Counted from the first letter of the stretch, positions 14,553-23,735 are shown. The stretch is DNA of 27,476 bases from Archangium sp. (GCA_016793585.1 JAEUJR010000527.1:1-27476), one strand, 5' to 3'. Numbers and translations are program-made. The notes: generated by a model not told the origin, from the letters alone.

Positions 14553-15242
14553 TCAGCGGTCGCGGCAGTCGAAGTCGTCGAGCCCGTCGCTCTTGAACCA
14601 GAGCCGGTGCTCGCTGCCCTCGAGCCGAATGCGCGCCCAGTAGCCCGAGCGGCCGTCAGTGGTCTCGACGCAGAAGTCGTACAGGCCCGACGACGACTCG
14701 AGGCTCACCTGCTCGCCAGGCCCGAGCCGACGGCGGCCTCCGAACTCGGTCCACCGGCTCTTCCCCGCGACGCGCCAGTAGAAGCGTGACGCCGAGACGC
14801 GGCTCGTGCGGTTCTCGAACGTCACCGTGCTGTCGTAGCGGGCGACGTCGCGCTCGTCGTCGTCGTCACGGCCCCTCGAGCGGCGGCGGTCTTCGCGGTC
14901 GTCGTCGCGTTCGCGCTCACGTTGGCGCCGCGGCGGCGGCTTTCGCCCTGCCGACGCGATGCACTGCGCCTTCTGGTCGGCGTACAGAATCGACCGACAC
15001 GCCGCGAGCTCGTCGGGCTCGAAGTGTTTGTCGAGCGTGCCGGCCATGCACTGCACGACCTGGTCTGCGTACAGAATCGTGCCGCAGACCTGCGCCGCTT
15101 CGGGCTCGACGTCGTGCCCGGCGATGGTGCGCACGCACGCGACCTTCTGGTCGGCGTACAGAATCTTCGCGCAGACCTGCGCGGCGGTCTGGGCGAAGGC
15201 GGTGGCAGAGAGGCACGTCAGCAGCAGCGTGAATCGCAACAT
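14553..15242 (-). CDS. Secreted protein with three 29-residue ILYADQ repeats
   Basis: A 229-residue exported protein; I do not recognise a named family. The signal peptide is MLRFTLLLTCLSATAFA, with cleavage before QT. Residues 20-106 are three tandem 29-residue repeats, each containing C-x2-ILYADQ-x3-C (for example CAKILYADQKVAC). Two Cys are spaced 11 residues apart and could form a disulphide or a ligand site. A highly charged Arg/Asp/Glu spacer follows (about 108-138). The C-terminal domain (140-229) is beta-rich, with WRVAGKSRWTEFGG, SSGLYDFCVETTDG and DDFDC. It is the first gene of a possible five-gene minus-strand group extending to the TetR gene. Confidence 0.7.
   Translation of the reverse strand: MLRFTLLLTCLSATAFAQTAAQVCAKILYADQKVACVRTIAGHDVEPEAAQVCGTILYADQVVQCMAGTLDKHFEPDELAACRSILYADQKAQCIASAGRKPPPRRQRERERDDDREDRRRSRGRDDDDERDVARYDSTVTFENRTSRVSASRFYWRVAGKSRWTEFGGRRRLGPGEQVSLESSSGLYDFCVETTDGRSGYWARIRLEGSEHRLWFKSDGLDDFDCRDR
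14968..15228 (-). repeat. Three 87-bp tandem repeats within the ILYADQ protein
   Basis: The core TGGTC[GT]GCGTACAGAAT recurs at 14974, 15061 and 15148 on the plus strand, exactly 87 bp apart, matching the 29-residue protein repeat. Outside the core the units have diverged. Confidence 0.85.
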
Positions 15243-15305
15243 TCGGTCGTTCTCCTGATGGAACGACCGCAGACGGTCACGCGGCCCGGAGGTCTCACGA
15301 AAACG

Positions 15306-15404
15306 TCACGGCACCACGAGCGCGCCCTTCTTCGTCACCACGGGCCCGTGAAGCGCCAGGCGAAGACGATGGCTCCCGTACGCGTTCTCGAGTGCCCAGC
15401 GCAT
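15306..15404 (-). CDS. Possible 32-residue ORF just after the antiporter
   Basis: A short frame starting MRWALENAYGSHRLRLALHG and ending KKGALVVP begins six bases after the antiporter stop. Its spacing suggests possible reinitiation, but there is no family match I can name and no clear ribosome binding site. It may be a chance frame, or the remnant of a longer antiporter C-terminus lost by frameshift. Confidence 0.2.
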   Translation of the reverse strand: MRWALENAYGSHRLRLALHGPVVTKKGALVVP

Positions 15405-15409
15405 CGCCT

Positions 15410-16771
15410 TCAGGTGCGCTGCTGCTTCTTCTCGCCGCGTTCGAGGCTCCACTTCAGCACTGGCGGCGTCACCATCGTCGTCACGATGACCATCACCACC
15501 ACGGCCGAGAACACGTTCGGGTCGACCACCTTCTGCCCCTGCACCGTCAGCCCGGCGCCGATGCTCGCGAAGATGAGGCCCACCTCGCCGCGCGGCACCA
15601 TGCCGATGCCGATGCTGATGCGGTCGAGCCCTTTGCCCAACGCTCCGAGGCCCGCGACCAGCTTGCCGAGAATCGCCACCACCACCAACGCCCCCGCGAG
15701 CGTCAACACGCCCGGCGCCACGAAGGCCCGCAGGTCGGTGCGCATGCCCATCAGCACGAAGAAGATGGGCACCAGGAAGTACGAGATGGGGTGAATGAGC
15801 TCCTCGAGGGTGTGCTGCTCCTTGTCCTTGAGGTCCTGGTAGTGAACGTCTTCGAGAATCAGGCCCGCCGCGAACGCGCCGACGATGGGCGCCAGCCCGA
15901 TGAGGTCTGACAACCACGAGAGCAGGAAGCAGAAGCCCAGACCGAACGCGAGCAGCACCATCTGCGCCTTGAGCTGCGAGGCCACGTGGAACATGCGCGG
16001 CGACAACCAGCGCCCGATGAGCAACGAGCCGACGAGGAAGCCGACCGCCTTGAGGAGCGTGATGGCGATGTCTCCAACCGCCAGCGTGGTGCCTGCGTTC
16101 GCCGCGCCGATGATGCCCGTGACGACCGCGAGAATGACGAGGCCCATGACGTCGTCGATGACGGCGGCGCCGAGCACGATGCGCGCTTCGGGCAGGTGGC
16201 TCTTCTCGAGGTCTTTGAGCACGCGCGCGGTGATGCCAACACTCGTCGCGGTCAGCGTCGCGCCGATGAAGATGTGCACGTAGACGCTCGCGGCCGGCAA
16301 CAGCAGCGACGAGACGAGCCACCCGAGCGCGAACGGCGTCACCACGCCCACCGTCGCCACCAGCAGCGCCGACACGCCCACCTTCATCATCTGTGCGACC
16401 GTCGACTCGAGGCCCACCTCGAAGAGCAGAATGATGACGCCCAGCCGCGAGAGCATGTCGAGGTGCGTGTCGGTGGACAGCGCGTGGAAGTAGCGCAGCG
16501 GCTCTGCGCCGAACACCTCGAGGAGCAACGAGAGGTTGCCCAGCACCACGCCCACGACGAGCTCTCCGAGCACCGCGGGTTGTTTGAGGCGCTGCGCGAG
16601 GTGACCGCCCACCTTCGCCAACACGAGGATGATGGCGAGCGCGAGCACGATGGGCGCGGCGGGGTCGCTGTGGCCACCCGACTCCGAAGCCGAAGCAGGC
16701 ACCATCGCCGCACCCACGGCCAGCCCAGCCAGCCTGAACATCGTCTTCGGTCGAAAGGGAGCCTGATGCAT
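15410..16771 (-). CDS. CPA2-family cation/proton antiporter (KefB/NapA-like)
   Basis: A 453-residue membrane protein with about 12-13 hydrophobic segments. It should exchange Na+ or K+ for H+ across the inner membrane. Family signatures visible: AQRLKQPAVLGELVVGVVLG (first helices), GATLTATSVGITARVL, the ion-binding pair VIDDVMGLVILAVV, and GMVPRGEVGLIFA. There is no C-terminal TrkA-N domain, so it is the short NapA/GerN type rather than full KefB. The ATG at 16771 is used; the ATG at 16741 (MFRLAGL) is an alternative, and upstream in-frame sequence to 16945 overlaps allantoinase. The N-terminal 30 residues resemble a signal sequence (PASASESGGH). It follows the allantoinase gene by 58 bases. 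Confidence 0.9.
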   Translation of the reverse strand: MHQAPFRPKTMFRLAGLAVGAAMVPASASESGGHSDPAAPIVLALAIILVLAKVGGHLAQRLKQPAVLGELVVGVVLGNLSLLLEVFGAEPLRYFHALSTDTHLDMLSRLGVIILLFEVGLESTVAQMMKVGVSALLVATVGVVTPFALGWLVSSLLLPAASVYVHIFIGATLTATSVGITARVLKDLEKSHLPEARIVLGAAVIDDVMGLVILAVVTGIIGAANAGTTLAVGDIAITLLKAVGFLVGSLLIGRWLSPRMFHVASQLKAQMVLLAFGLGFCFLLSWLSDLIGLAPIVGAFAAGLILEDVHYQDLKDKEQHTLEELIHPISYFLVPIFFVLMGMRTDLRAFVAPGVLTLAGALVVVAILGKLVAGLGALGKGLDRISIGIGMVPRGEVGLIFASIGAGLTVQGQKVVDPNVFSAVVVMVIVTTMVTPPVLKWSLERGEKKQQRT

Positions 16772-16829
16772 GGGCGGCTGTCTTCCGACGTGGGCGAGGG
16801 GAGTCAATCGAATCCTGACGGCGCGCTCG

Positions 16830-18191
16830 TCAGGTGACGGCCTCGAAGTGGCCACCCGCAGGGCGAAGCCCCTTCTCGCGCGACCACGCGAGCCGCCCAC
16901 CCACGAAGGTCTGGTGCACCACCCCGCGCAGCGTCTTGCCGGCATAGGGCGTCACCTTGTGGCGATGGTGGATGTTCGAGGGCGTCACCTCGAACGACGC
17001 GCGGTCGTCCCAGAGCACCACGTCGGCGTCGAAGCCCTCGGCCAGCTGGCCTTTGCGCGTCGAGAGCCCCGCGAGCTTCGCCGGACCCAGGGTGTTCCAC
17101 CGCACCACCTGCTCCAGCGAGAAGCCGCGCTCGGTCGCCAGCGTCCACAGCACCGAGAGGCCCAGCTGCAGCCCCGCGATGCCGCCCCACGCCCCGAGGA
17201 AGTCTCCGGTCTCGGGCTTCTTGAGCGCCGGCGTGCAGGGAGAATGATCAGACACGACCTGGCTGATCACTCCCGACGCGAGGCCCTTCCACAGCAGCTC
17301 GCGGTTGGCGGCCTCACGAATGGGCGGCGCGCACTTGTAGTGGGTCGCGCCGTCGGGAATCTCTTCGGCGGTGAACGCCAGATAGTGCAGGCAGGTCTCG
17401 GCGGTGATGGGCAGGCCCTCGGCCTGGGCGGCGGCGAGCAGCGGAATGGCCGAGGCGCTCGAGAGGTGAACGATGTGCGCGGGGCAGCCGTGCTTGCGCA
17501 CGAGCTCGATGATCATCGCGACTGCTTCGTCTTCGGCCGAAGGCGGCCGCGAGCGCAGGTACGTCTGGTAGCGCCGGTGGTCTTCCTGGGCGACCAGCTT
17601 CTCGGCGACGGCGAGCGGGCCAGGTGCTTCGGCGTGCACGAGCAGCACGCGGCCGAGGTCGCGCAGCACGGGCATGGCGAGCTCGAGGTCTTCGCGCCGC
17701 GACATGGGGAACTCGTCGACCCCGGACTCGCAGGTGAAGCACTTGCAGCCGGGCACGCCGAAGCGCTGCAGGCCGGCGAGGTCTTTCGCGTTGCCGGGCA
17801 CCACGCCACCCCAGAAGGCGACGTTCACGTGCAGCTGGTCACCGAGCGCGTCGAGCTTCTGCTTCGCCGCGTCTGCCGAGGTGGTGGGCGGAATCGAGTT
17901 GAGCGGCATGTCGACGACGGTGGTGATGCCTCCGGCGGCGGCGGCTTCGGTGGCGGTGCGAAACCCCTCCCACTCGGTGCGGCCGGGCTCGTTGATGTGC
18001 ACGTGCGAGTCGACGAGCCCCGGAGTGACGAGCAGGTCTCCCGCGTCGACGAGCGTGACGTCGGGCGGCGCGGGCGCCTCGAAGGCCGTGACGGCGGCGA
18101 TTCTTCCGTTCGTCACGTGCAGCGTCGCAGGAGCGAGGCCGGCCGGGAGCAGGACGCGGCGGCCGCGGATCAACAGGTCGGGGTGAGCCAT
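16830..18191 (-). CDS. allB: Allantoinase
   Basis: A 453-residue cytoplasmic amidohydrolase that opens allantoin to allantoate in purine degradation. All metal-centre residues are present: DSHVHINEPGR with His63 and His65, GCKCFT with Lys150 (carboxylated bridge), LVHAE with His186, IVHLSSA with His242, and SDHSPC with Asp315. The INEPGRTEWEGF segment separates allantoinases from dihydroorotases and hydantoinases. Length and start (ATG 18191) match the family. The gene lies between a chemoreceptor gene (51-bp gap) and the antiporter gene (58-bp gap), all co-directional. No allantoate amidohydrolase or uricase gene is in view, so the rest of the pathway must be elsewhere. Confidence 0.94.
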   Translation of the reverse strand: MAHPDLLIRGRRVLLPAGLAPATLHVTNGRIAAVTAFEAPAPPDVTLVDAGDLLVTPGLVDSHVHINEPGRTEWEGFRTATEAAAAGGITTVVDMPLNSIPPTTSADAAKQKLDALGDQLHVNVAFWGGVVPGNAKDLAGLQRFGVPGCKCFTCESGVDEFPMSRREDLELAMPVLRDLGRVLLVHAEAPGPLAVAEKLVAQEDHRRYQTYLRSRPPSAEDEAVAMIIELVRKHGCPAHIVHLSSASAIPLLAAAQAEGLPITAETCLHYLAFTAEEIPDGATHYKCAPPIREAANRELLWKGLASGVISQVVSDHSPCTPALKKPETGDFLGAWGGIAGLQLGLSVLWTLATERGFSLEQVVRWNTLGPAKLAGLSTRKGQLAEGFDADVVLWDDRASFEVTPSNIHHRHKVTPYAGKTLRGVVHQTFVGGRLAWSREKGLRPAGGHFEAVT

Positions 18192-18196
18192 GGGCG

Positions 18197-18214
18197 CGCA
18201 TCATTCCCGATGCG
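18197..18214. promoter_or_regulatory. CGCATC-ATTCCC-GATGCG hairpin before allB
   Basis: A perfect 6-6-6 inverted repeat in the 51-bp gap between the chemoreceptor stop and allB start, five bases from the ATG. It could be an operator, an attenuating RNA hairpin or a weak terminator; there is no T-run. Confidence 0.3.
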
Positions 18215-18242
18215 TCGGCGCAGCTCACGGGTGAAACGACGC

Positions 18243-20078
18243 TCAGTGCCGCACGGGCGCGGAGCCGCCGCCGACGAGCACGCTCAGGTCTCTGACCCAC
18301 GCATCGAGCTGCTCGGCCTGGGCGCTCAGCTGCTCGGCCGCCGCGGCTGACTCTTCGGCGGTAGCGGCCGTGCGCTGCACCACCGCGTTCATCTCGCCCA
18401 TGGCCGTCGACACCTCACCCAGCCCCTGCGACTGCTGATGCGAGGCCTGCGAGATGCTGCCCACGAGGGCCGTCGTGCGGGTGCCGGTGCCCGAAATCTG
18501 CGCCAGCGCCGCGCTCAGCTGCTCGAGCACCGAGGCGCCGCTCGAGCTGGTGCGCATGGCCTGGTCGACGTGCTCGCTGCTCTCTTTCGACGCCTGCGCC
18601 GCGCGCATGGCCAGCGCGCGCACCTGTTCGGCGACCACCGCGAAGCCCTGCCCCTGGTCGCCCGCCCGCGCCGCTTCGACGGCGGCGTTGAGCGCCAGCA
18701 TGTTCGTCTGGAACGCGATGTCGTCGATGGCCTTCAGAATGCGGGCAATCTCCCGCGAGGTGGTGGTGATGCGGCCCATGGCGGCCTCCATCTGGCGCAT
18801 GGCCTCGGTGCCGCGGGTGATGAGGGCCGCGCTCTCGTCGGCAGCGCGGCGGGCGTCGTCCGAGCTGCGGGCGTTCTGCGCGCTGCGCTCCGACACGTTC
18901 GCCAGGGAGCGGCTGGTCTGGTCGAGCGCCGACGCCTGCTCGGTGGCGCCCGCGGCGAGCGTCTGGCTCGAGGCCGCGATGGAACCCGACGCGTCGGCCA
19001 CCTGCCGCGCGCCCTGAGAGAGGCCGTCGATGACGCGCGTGAGGGGCGCGACGACGTTGCGGCGCACGAAGCGCAGCGAGAAGAAGAAGGTGCCCAGCAC
19101 GAGCGCCAGCACCAACGCCGTGATGGCGAGCGAGCGCGAGGCCGACGCCGCCAGCTGCCTCGAGGCCTGCTTCGAGAGGCCGCCGATGGCCGTCGAGACG
19201 GCGAGCGCGGAGTCGATGGCGCGGGTCGACCTCGAGATCCACTCCGGGCCATCGACCGGGTACGGCGCCCCGGCGTCACTGGCGGCGTACACCTCGAGGC
19301 GGAGCGGCTGGTACCCGTCGAGGAACTCGCGCTTGAAGTGGGCCACGGCCGTCTTGAGCTCGGGCGGCGTGTTCGGGCTCGCTTCGAGCGCCGCCACCTG
19401 CGCGGCGGCCACCTCGACGACGGCGCGGTAGCCGACGAGCTTCGTCCGCAGGGCCGGGTCGATGGGTGTGCCCGCCGCGATGACGCCACCGAGGCTCGCC
19501 CGCTCGCGGCCCGCGTACTCGGCCAGCGTCGCCACGTTCGCGCGCACCACGGCGTTGGCCAGCAACACCTGCTCGTGGTCGCCCACCGGCCGCAGCGCCA
19601 CGTCGCGCAGCTCGAACTCCCTGGAGATGTTCTGCGTCGCCAGGTCGACCCACGCCTGACCCGCGAGCTGCTGCGCCTTCACCTGCGCCCGCGCGCCCTT
19701 CAGCGTCGCCCAGCTCTGCCGCCACGCCTGCACCGCCGCCTCGAGCTCGCTCGTCGAGAAGTCGGCCAGCAACACCTCGAGGTGCCGCTCCACGCGCGCT
19801 GCGGCTTCGTCGCCCTTCTCGCCCACCTGCGCGAAGCGCGAGAGCAACGCCTCGGCCGGCCTGGGTGTCGCGAGAATGGTGGTGCCGGTGCCGCGCTCGA
19901 TGGCCTGCCAGCCCGCCGCCTCGTTCAACGCGCCCGCCACGCCCTCGAGCGCCTCGAAGCGCCGGGCCGTCGCGCGGTCGTTCAACGCCACCTCGACGCG
20001 CAGCCCCATCAACACCAGCGAGGCCCCCAGCATCAACGAGAGCAACGACAGCAGGCGGCGTTCGAGCGTCATGCCCAA
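18243..20078 (-). CDS. Methyl-accepting chemotaxis protein with NIT-like sensor domain
   Basis: A 611-residue chemoreceptor. A first membrane helix (about 8-27) precedes a helical periplasmic region (30-300) resembling the nitrate/nitrite-sensing (NIT) domain, including the [12 protein letters not shown] segment. A second membrane helix lies at about 313-333. The signalling domain holds the conserved hairpin tip [21 protein letters not shown], then [16 protein letters not shown]. Glu/Gln/Ala-rich methylation helices flank it ([21 protein letters not shown]). It lacks a clear HAMP and a C-terminal CheR-binding pentapeptide. I use TTG at 20078 because GGAG lies eight bases upstream of it; the ATG at 20072 is the alternative but is 14 bases from the same site. 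It heads the gene group with allantoinase; sensing of a nitrogen compound is a reasonable guess only. Confidence 0.88.
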   Translation of the reverse strand: MGMTLERRLLSLLSLMLGASLVLMGLRVEVALNDRATARRFEALEGVAGALNEAAGWQAIERGTGTTILATPRPAEALLSRFAQVGEKGDEAAARVERHLEVLLADFSTSELEAAVQAWRQSWATLKGARAQVKAQQLAGQAWVDLATQNISREFELRDVALRPVGDHEQVLLANAVVRANVATLAEYAGRERASLGGVIAAGTPIDPALRTKLVGYRAVVEVAAAQVAALEASPNTPPELKTAVAHFKREFLDGYQPLRLEVYAASDAGAPYPVDGPEWISRSTRAIDSALAVSTAIGGLSKQASRQLAASASRSLAITALVLALVLGTFFFSLRFVRRNVVAPLTRVIDGLSQGARQVADASGSIAASSQTLAAGATEQASALDQTSRSLANVSERSAQNARSSDDARRAADESAALITRGTEAMRQMEAAMGRITTTSREIARILKAIDDIAFQTNMLALNAAVEAARAGDQGQGFAVVAEQVRALAMRAAQASKESSEHVDQAMRTSSSGASVLEQLSAALAQISGTGTRTTALVGSISQASHQQSQGLGEVSTAMGEMNAVVQRTAATAEESAAAAEQLSAQAEQLDAWVRDLSVLVGGGSAPVRH

Positions 20079-20185
20079 TCGAGTAACTCCGCCTTCGAAG
20101 CCATCGCTGCGTCAGGGCGCTGACATGCGCCGCCAATCCACCACGCCTCAACACCCGGGGCCGCTCGGCGTTTCAGGCAGGAACA

Positions 20186-20209
20186 CACCAGCGAAGGCTG
20201 ACGCTGGTG
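20186..20209 (+). promoter_or_regulatory. Perfect CACCAGCG-8-CGCTGGTG inverted repeat at a translation start
   Basis: Eight-base arms flank the spacer AAGGCTGA, ending four bases before the ATG at 20214. There is no Shine-Dalgarno there. The element could be a repressor site in the divergent gap, or an RNA hairpin covering the start region. Confidence 0.45.
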
Positions 20210-20213
20210 ACAC

Positions 20214-21509
20214 ATGCCATTAACGTGGCCCTCCGTGACGACGGCCGTGCAGCCCACCCAGGTGTCTTCGCCGGGCGAGACCGGCAGCGCGCTGACGCCG
20301 CTGACGACATGGCTGACGGCCCCAGTCGAGACGGTGGAGGAGAACGCCCAGGCCTTCGTCACCGCGCTCCAGTCGACGCACGTGCTGCCTGAAGCGCGTG
20401 AAGCCGTGGCAGGGGCGCTGCTGAAGCTGCTCTCGGCCGATGGCACGCGGAACCGCACCGTTCGCCGCGCCTGCGTCGAGGCGGTGCTGCAGCTGGGCTA
20501 CCCGTGGGCCCTGCAGCTCGACGCCGACGACGTCGCCGACGCTCGCGAGGCCGCGCAGGCTGCCCGCCCCGCGTCGCGGTGGAGACGCGCCCTCGTCGCC
20601 GTCACGGCCGGCACGGTGCTGGGTGTCGGCGCGCTGGTGGCCGCGATGACGGGCTGGAGCCACGTGCTCGTCGACCCGCCGAAGCCCACCGAAGTCGTGC
20701 TGCGGCCAGCTCCGGTGGCACCGAAGCCGCCCTCGGCCGTGGTGCAGACGGCGGCGAACGTGACGCAGCTGCGGGTGATGGGCGACGTCGAGACGGCCGT
20801 CGGCGTGGCCGAGGCGTGCGCGGTGACGTTCGCGGCGCCACAGCCGTGCGTGAAGCAGCTCTCGACGCTGGCCTCCGACGCGGCCAGCCGCAACAACGAC
20901 TCCTTCGAGCGCTACGCCGCCAGGCAGTGGGCGACGCTGGCGGAGGAGCCCGACGCGGCGCTGGTGCGCGAGCACGGCCGGGTGCTGCTCAGCCACGACT
21001 TCGCGCGTGACGCCTCGTTCCTGCCGCCGCTCGACGACCTCGGTGCGCAGCTGTTGATGGGCTTCGTCGAGAGCGAGCTGCGGCTCGAGCGCACCAGGCA
21101 GTGGCAGGCGATGGCCAGCAACGCCGCCAACTGCGTCGACTCGGGCGGCCAGGTGGGCGTGGTGTGCCGCGCCTTCTACGTGCGGGCCATGGAGCAACAG
21201 CAGCTGCCGCCGGTGGGCCGCCCGGCCGACCGCCCCGTGACGGCCGACTCCGAGGTCGTCGACCGTGTTCGGCGCATCATCAACCTGCGCGTGAAGGACA
21301 AGCTCGACGACGCCATCGCCGAGGCCAACCTGTGCCTGGGCGCGGCGCCCACCGCCACCGACTGCCAGCACCTGCTCGTCGACGCCCTGACCCGCCGCTA
21401 CCGCGACGAACATGACCCGGCCGACAAGCGGCTGGCCGACCGCTGGCGTGAGGCGCTCAAGAGCGGGCCCCAGCGCGCCGTCGCGCCTCCGAAGGCGCCA
21501 CAGAGATGA
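20214..21509 (+). CDS. Single-pass membrane protein of unknown function
   Basis: A 431-residue protein I do not recognise. Residues 1-120 are probably cytoplasmic and helical (ARVV-poor, Ala/Leu-rich, with AREAVAGALLKLLSADG). One membrane helix lies at about 126-146 (ALVAVTAGTVLGVGALVAAM), preceded by RWRR. The remaining 285 residues are probably periplasmic. They contain Cys pairs (AEACAVTFAAPQPC; NCVDSGGQVGVVC; NLCLGAAPTATDC) and a TPR-like helical pattern near the C-terminus (KLDDAIAEANLCLGAAP). The start is uncertain: ATG 20214 or GTG 20235, neither with a good ribosome binding site. It lies 36 bases upstream of the channel gene on the same strand and may be its partner. Confidence 0.65.
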   Translation: MPLTWPSVTTAVQPTQVSSPGETGSALTPLTTWLTAPVETVEENAQAFVTALQSTHVLPEAREAVAGALLKLLSADGTRNRTVRRACVEAVLQLGYPWALQLDADDVADAREAAQAARPASRWRRALVAVTAGTVLGVGALVAAMTGWSHVLVDPPKPTEVVLRPAPVAPKPPSAVVQTAANVTQLRVMGDVETAVGVAEACAVTFAAPQPCVKQLSTLASDAASRNNDSFERYAARQWATLAEEPDAALVREHGRVLLSHDFARDASFLPPLDDLGAQLLMGFVESELRLERTRQWQAMASNAANCVDSGGQVGVVCRAFYVRAMEQQQLPPVGRPADRPVTADSEVVDRVRRIINLRVKDKLDDAIAEANLCLGAAPTATDCQHLLVDALTRRYRDEHDPADKRLADRWREALKSGPQRAVAPPKAPQR

Positions 21510-21545
21510 GGCGGGCCAGAGGCGCGGTGCTACGGTCCGCCCGCC

Positions 21546-23687
21546 ATGGCAGACGACGCCCCGTCCTTCGGTGACAAAGTCCGGTATCAGATTGACCGCT
21601 TCCTCTCGTGGAGCCCCTTCGCCCGCTTCGTGGGCCTCTTCGGGCTCTCGTTCATTCTTGTCTTCACCTGCGCGGTGTTCGCGAAGCTGGTGATGCCGGC
21701 GCCCGAAGACCCGAACGACACGTTCGACCTCTTCGAGGCGCTGTGGTGGGCGATGACGCGCGTGGCCGACGCCGGCACCATGGGCGACGACAAGGGCACG
21801 TTGGTGCGCTTCGTCGCGACGATGGCGACGTTGAGCGGCGTCGGCGTGGTGGCGTTGCTCATCGGCCTCGTGTCGAGCACCATCGGCGACAAAATCGAAG
21901 ACCTGCGCAAGGGCCGCAGCCCCGTCATCGACGAGAAGCACACGCTCATTCTTGGCTACAACGAGAAGGTGTTCGCGATTCTGCGCGAACTGCGCGAGGC
22001 GAACTCGAACCAGAAGTCGGCGAGCATCGTCATCCTCTCCGAGACGGACAAAGAAGAGGTCGAGAACACCGTGAAGGAGCGCATGGGCGACATGGGCCCG
22101 ACGCGCGTGGTGGTGCGGCAGGGCAGCCCGTTCTCGGTGCACGACCTGCGCAAGGTGGGTGCCGGCCGCGCGCGCAGCCTCATCATCCTCGCTGACGAGA
22201 ACGTCGAAGCGCGTGACGACGCGCAGGACATGGCGGCCATCAAGACGCTGCTCGCGCTGCGCCGCATTCCCGGCGCGCTGCAGAAGAACCACGCCGTCGT
22301 CGAGCTGCTCGATGCCTCGCGGCGCACCGTGGTGGAGCAGCTTGGCGCAGGCGGTGTCGAGGTCGTCGCCATGGCTGAGACGTTGTCGCGCATGATGGTG
22401 CAGACGGCGCGGCAGAACGGGCTCGCTGGCGTGTACCGCGACCTGCTCTCGTACGAAGGCAGCGAGTTCTACTTCACGCCCGTGGGCCCGCTCGCCGGCA
22501 AGGAGTTTCGCGAGGCGCAGTGGGCGACGAAGGACGCGGTGGTGTGTGGCGTGCGGCGCGCCGAAGAGGGCAAGCCCGCGGTGTGCACGTTGAACCCGCC
22601 CGACGACTTCGCCCTGCAGGAAGGTGACGAGCTGCTCGTCATCGCCGAAGACGACGACAGCTTCACGCTGACAGCGCAGCACCAGCCGACGGTGCCCGAA
22701 GGCTTCGCGGGCGCGAGCGCGATGCAGCGCAAACCCGAGCGGCTGCTCATCTGCGGCATGAGCCCCAAGCTGGGTGACATGCTGCGCGAGTTCGACAACT
22801 ACGTGCTGCCGGGCAGCGAGGCGTGGCTGATGCCCGGCCTCGAGAAAGACGGCTTCACCGAGTTCATCAAGGAGCACGTCGGCTCGCTGAAGGCGCTCAA
22901 GCTGAAGTACGTCGAAGGCGACCCGACGTCGCCCGAGGCGCTCAAGCGGGTGGTGTCTCCGGACTTCATGGTGGCGATGGTGGTGGCCGACACCTCGCGA
23001 CCCGCCGACGAAGCCGACGCGCGCACCGTCATCACCGTGCTGCTGCTGCGCGACCTGTTCCGCGCCTTCAAGGACAAGAAGCCGCGCATCATCTCGGAGA
23101 TTCTCGACACGCGAACGAAGGACCTGCTGGAGCAGGACTACGGCGCCGACTTCGTGGTGTCGGCCGAGATGACGTCGATGCTGCTGGCCCAGGTGTCGGA
23201 GCGCCGCGAGCTGAACGCCGTGTTCGCCGACCTGTTCGACTCCGACGGCAACGAAATCTACCTGAAGCGCGCGGCCTGCTACGCGCTGCTCGGCTACACG
23301 ACGCCGTGGCTGACGGTGCAGAAGGTGGCGCGCTCGCGGGGTGAGGTGGCCATCGGCTACCTGAAGCTGGGCGGCACGCCCATCGTGAACCCGAAGCAGC
23401 TCGAGTCGGTCATCTTCGCCGAAGAAGACCGCGTCATCGTCATCTCGGAGGACGACCGCGAGGCGGTGGGTGACGAGCGCGGTGGAGAGCTGGCCGAGGC
23501 GCCGTCGGCCCCGCTGGCCGCCGAGCCGAAGACGCCCGCCGAGACGAAGACGCCAGCCCCTGCGCGGTCGGCGCTGTTGCCTCCCGAAGGCGCGAAGCCG
23601 CCCGACACCAAGCCGGTGTCTGCGGGGCCACGCGTCGAAGGCCCGAGCACGCAGCCGAGGCCGCCGCTGCCGACGAAGAAGGGCTGA
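21546..23687 (+). CDS. CASTOR/POLLUX-type ion channel with paired RCK-like domains
   Basis: A 713-residue membrane protein related to the plant nuclear-envelope channels CASTOR and POLLUX/DMI1. The first transmembrane helix is at about 26-50. A pore helix then leads to the filter ADAGTMG (plants have ADSGNHA/ADAGNHA), and a second transmembrane helix lies at about 88-112. The next segment, GRSPVIDEKHTLILGYNEK, is the family hallmark at the start of the first RCK-like domain (about 125-390). A second RCK-like unit starts near residue 395 (PERLLICGMSPKLGDMLREF) and runs to about 640. A Pro/Ala/Glu-rich disordered tail closes the protein. It should pass cations, gated by a cytosolic ligand such as Ca2+; selectivity cannot be read from sequence, as the Asn of the filter is replaced by Thr. 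Confidence 0.88.
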   Translation: MADDAPSFGDKVRYQIDRFLSWSPFARFVGLFGLSFILVFTCAVFAKLVMPAPEDPNDTFDLFEALWWAMTRVADAGTMGDDKGTLVRFVATMATLSGVGVVALLIGLVSSTIGDKIEDLRKGRSPVIDEKHTLILGYNEKVFAILRELREANSNQKSASIVILSETDKEEVENTVKERMGDMGPTRVVVRQGSPFSVHDLRKVGAGRARSLIILADENVEARDDAQDMAAIKTLLALRRIPGALQKNHAVVELLDASRRTVVEQLGAGGVEVVAMAETLSRMMVQTARQNGLAGVYRDLLSYEGSEFYFTPVGPLAGKEFREAQWATKDAVVCGVRRAEEGKPAVCTLNPPDDFALQEGDELLVIAEDDDSFTLTAQHQPTVPEGFAGASAMQRKPERLLICGMSPKLGDMLREFDNYVLPGSEAWLMPGLEKDGFTEFIKEHVGSLKALKLKYVEGDPTSPEALKRVVSPDFMVAMVVADTSRPADEADARTVITVLLLRDLFRAFKDKKPRIISEILDTRTKDLLEQDYGADFVVSAEMTSMLLAQVSERRELNAVFADLFDSDGNEIYLKRAACYALLGYTTPWLTVQKVARSRGEVAIGYLKLGGTPIVNPKQLESVIFAEEDRVIVISEDDREAVGDERGGELAEAPSAPLAAEPKTPAETKTPAPARSALLPPEGAKPPDTKPVSAGPRVEGPSTQPRPPLPTKKG

Positions 23688-23735
23688 CCTGGCGCCCTCC
23701 CTTCGGCATTCGATGCTCGCGCCGCTGTGCACCTG

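Noticed and set aside
16772..16945. A longer antiporter starting at 16945
   Set aside because: The added residues are Arg-rich, overlap the end of allantoinase and do not resemble antiporter N-termini.
20220..23732. A 1170-codon open frame on the minus strand opposite the membrane protein and channel genes
   Set aside because: The translation is a His/Arg/Gly-rich low-complexity string with no domain. It is the antisense shadow of two well-supported genes in GC-rich DNA.
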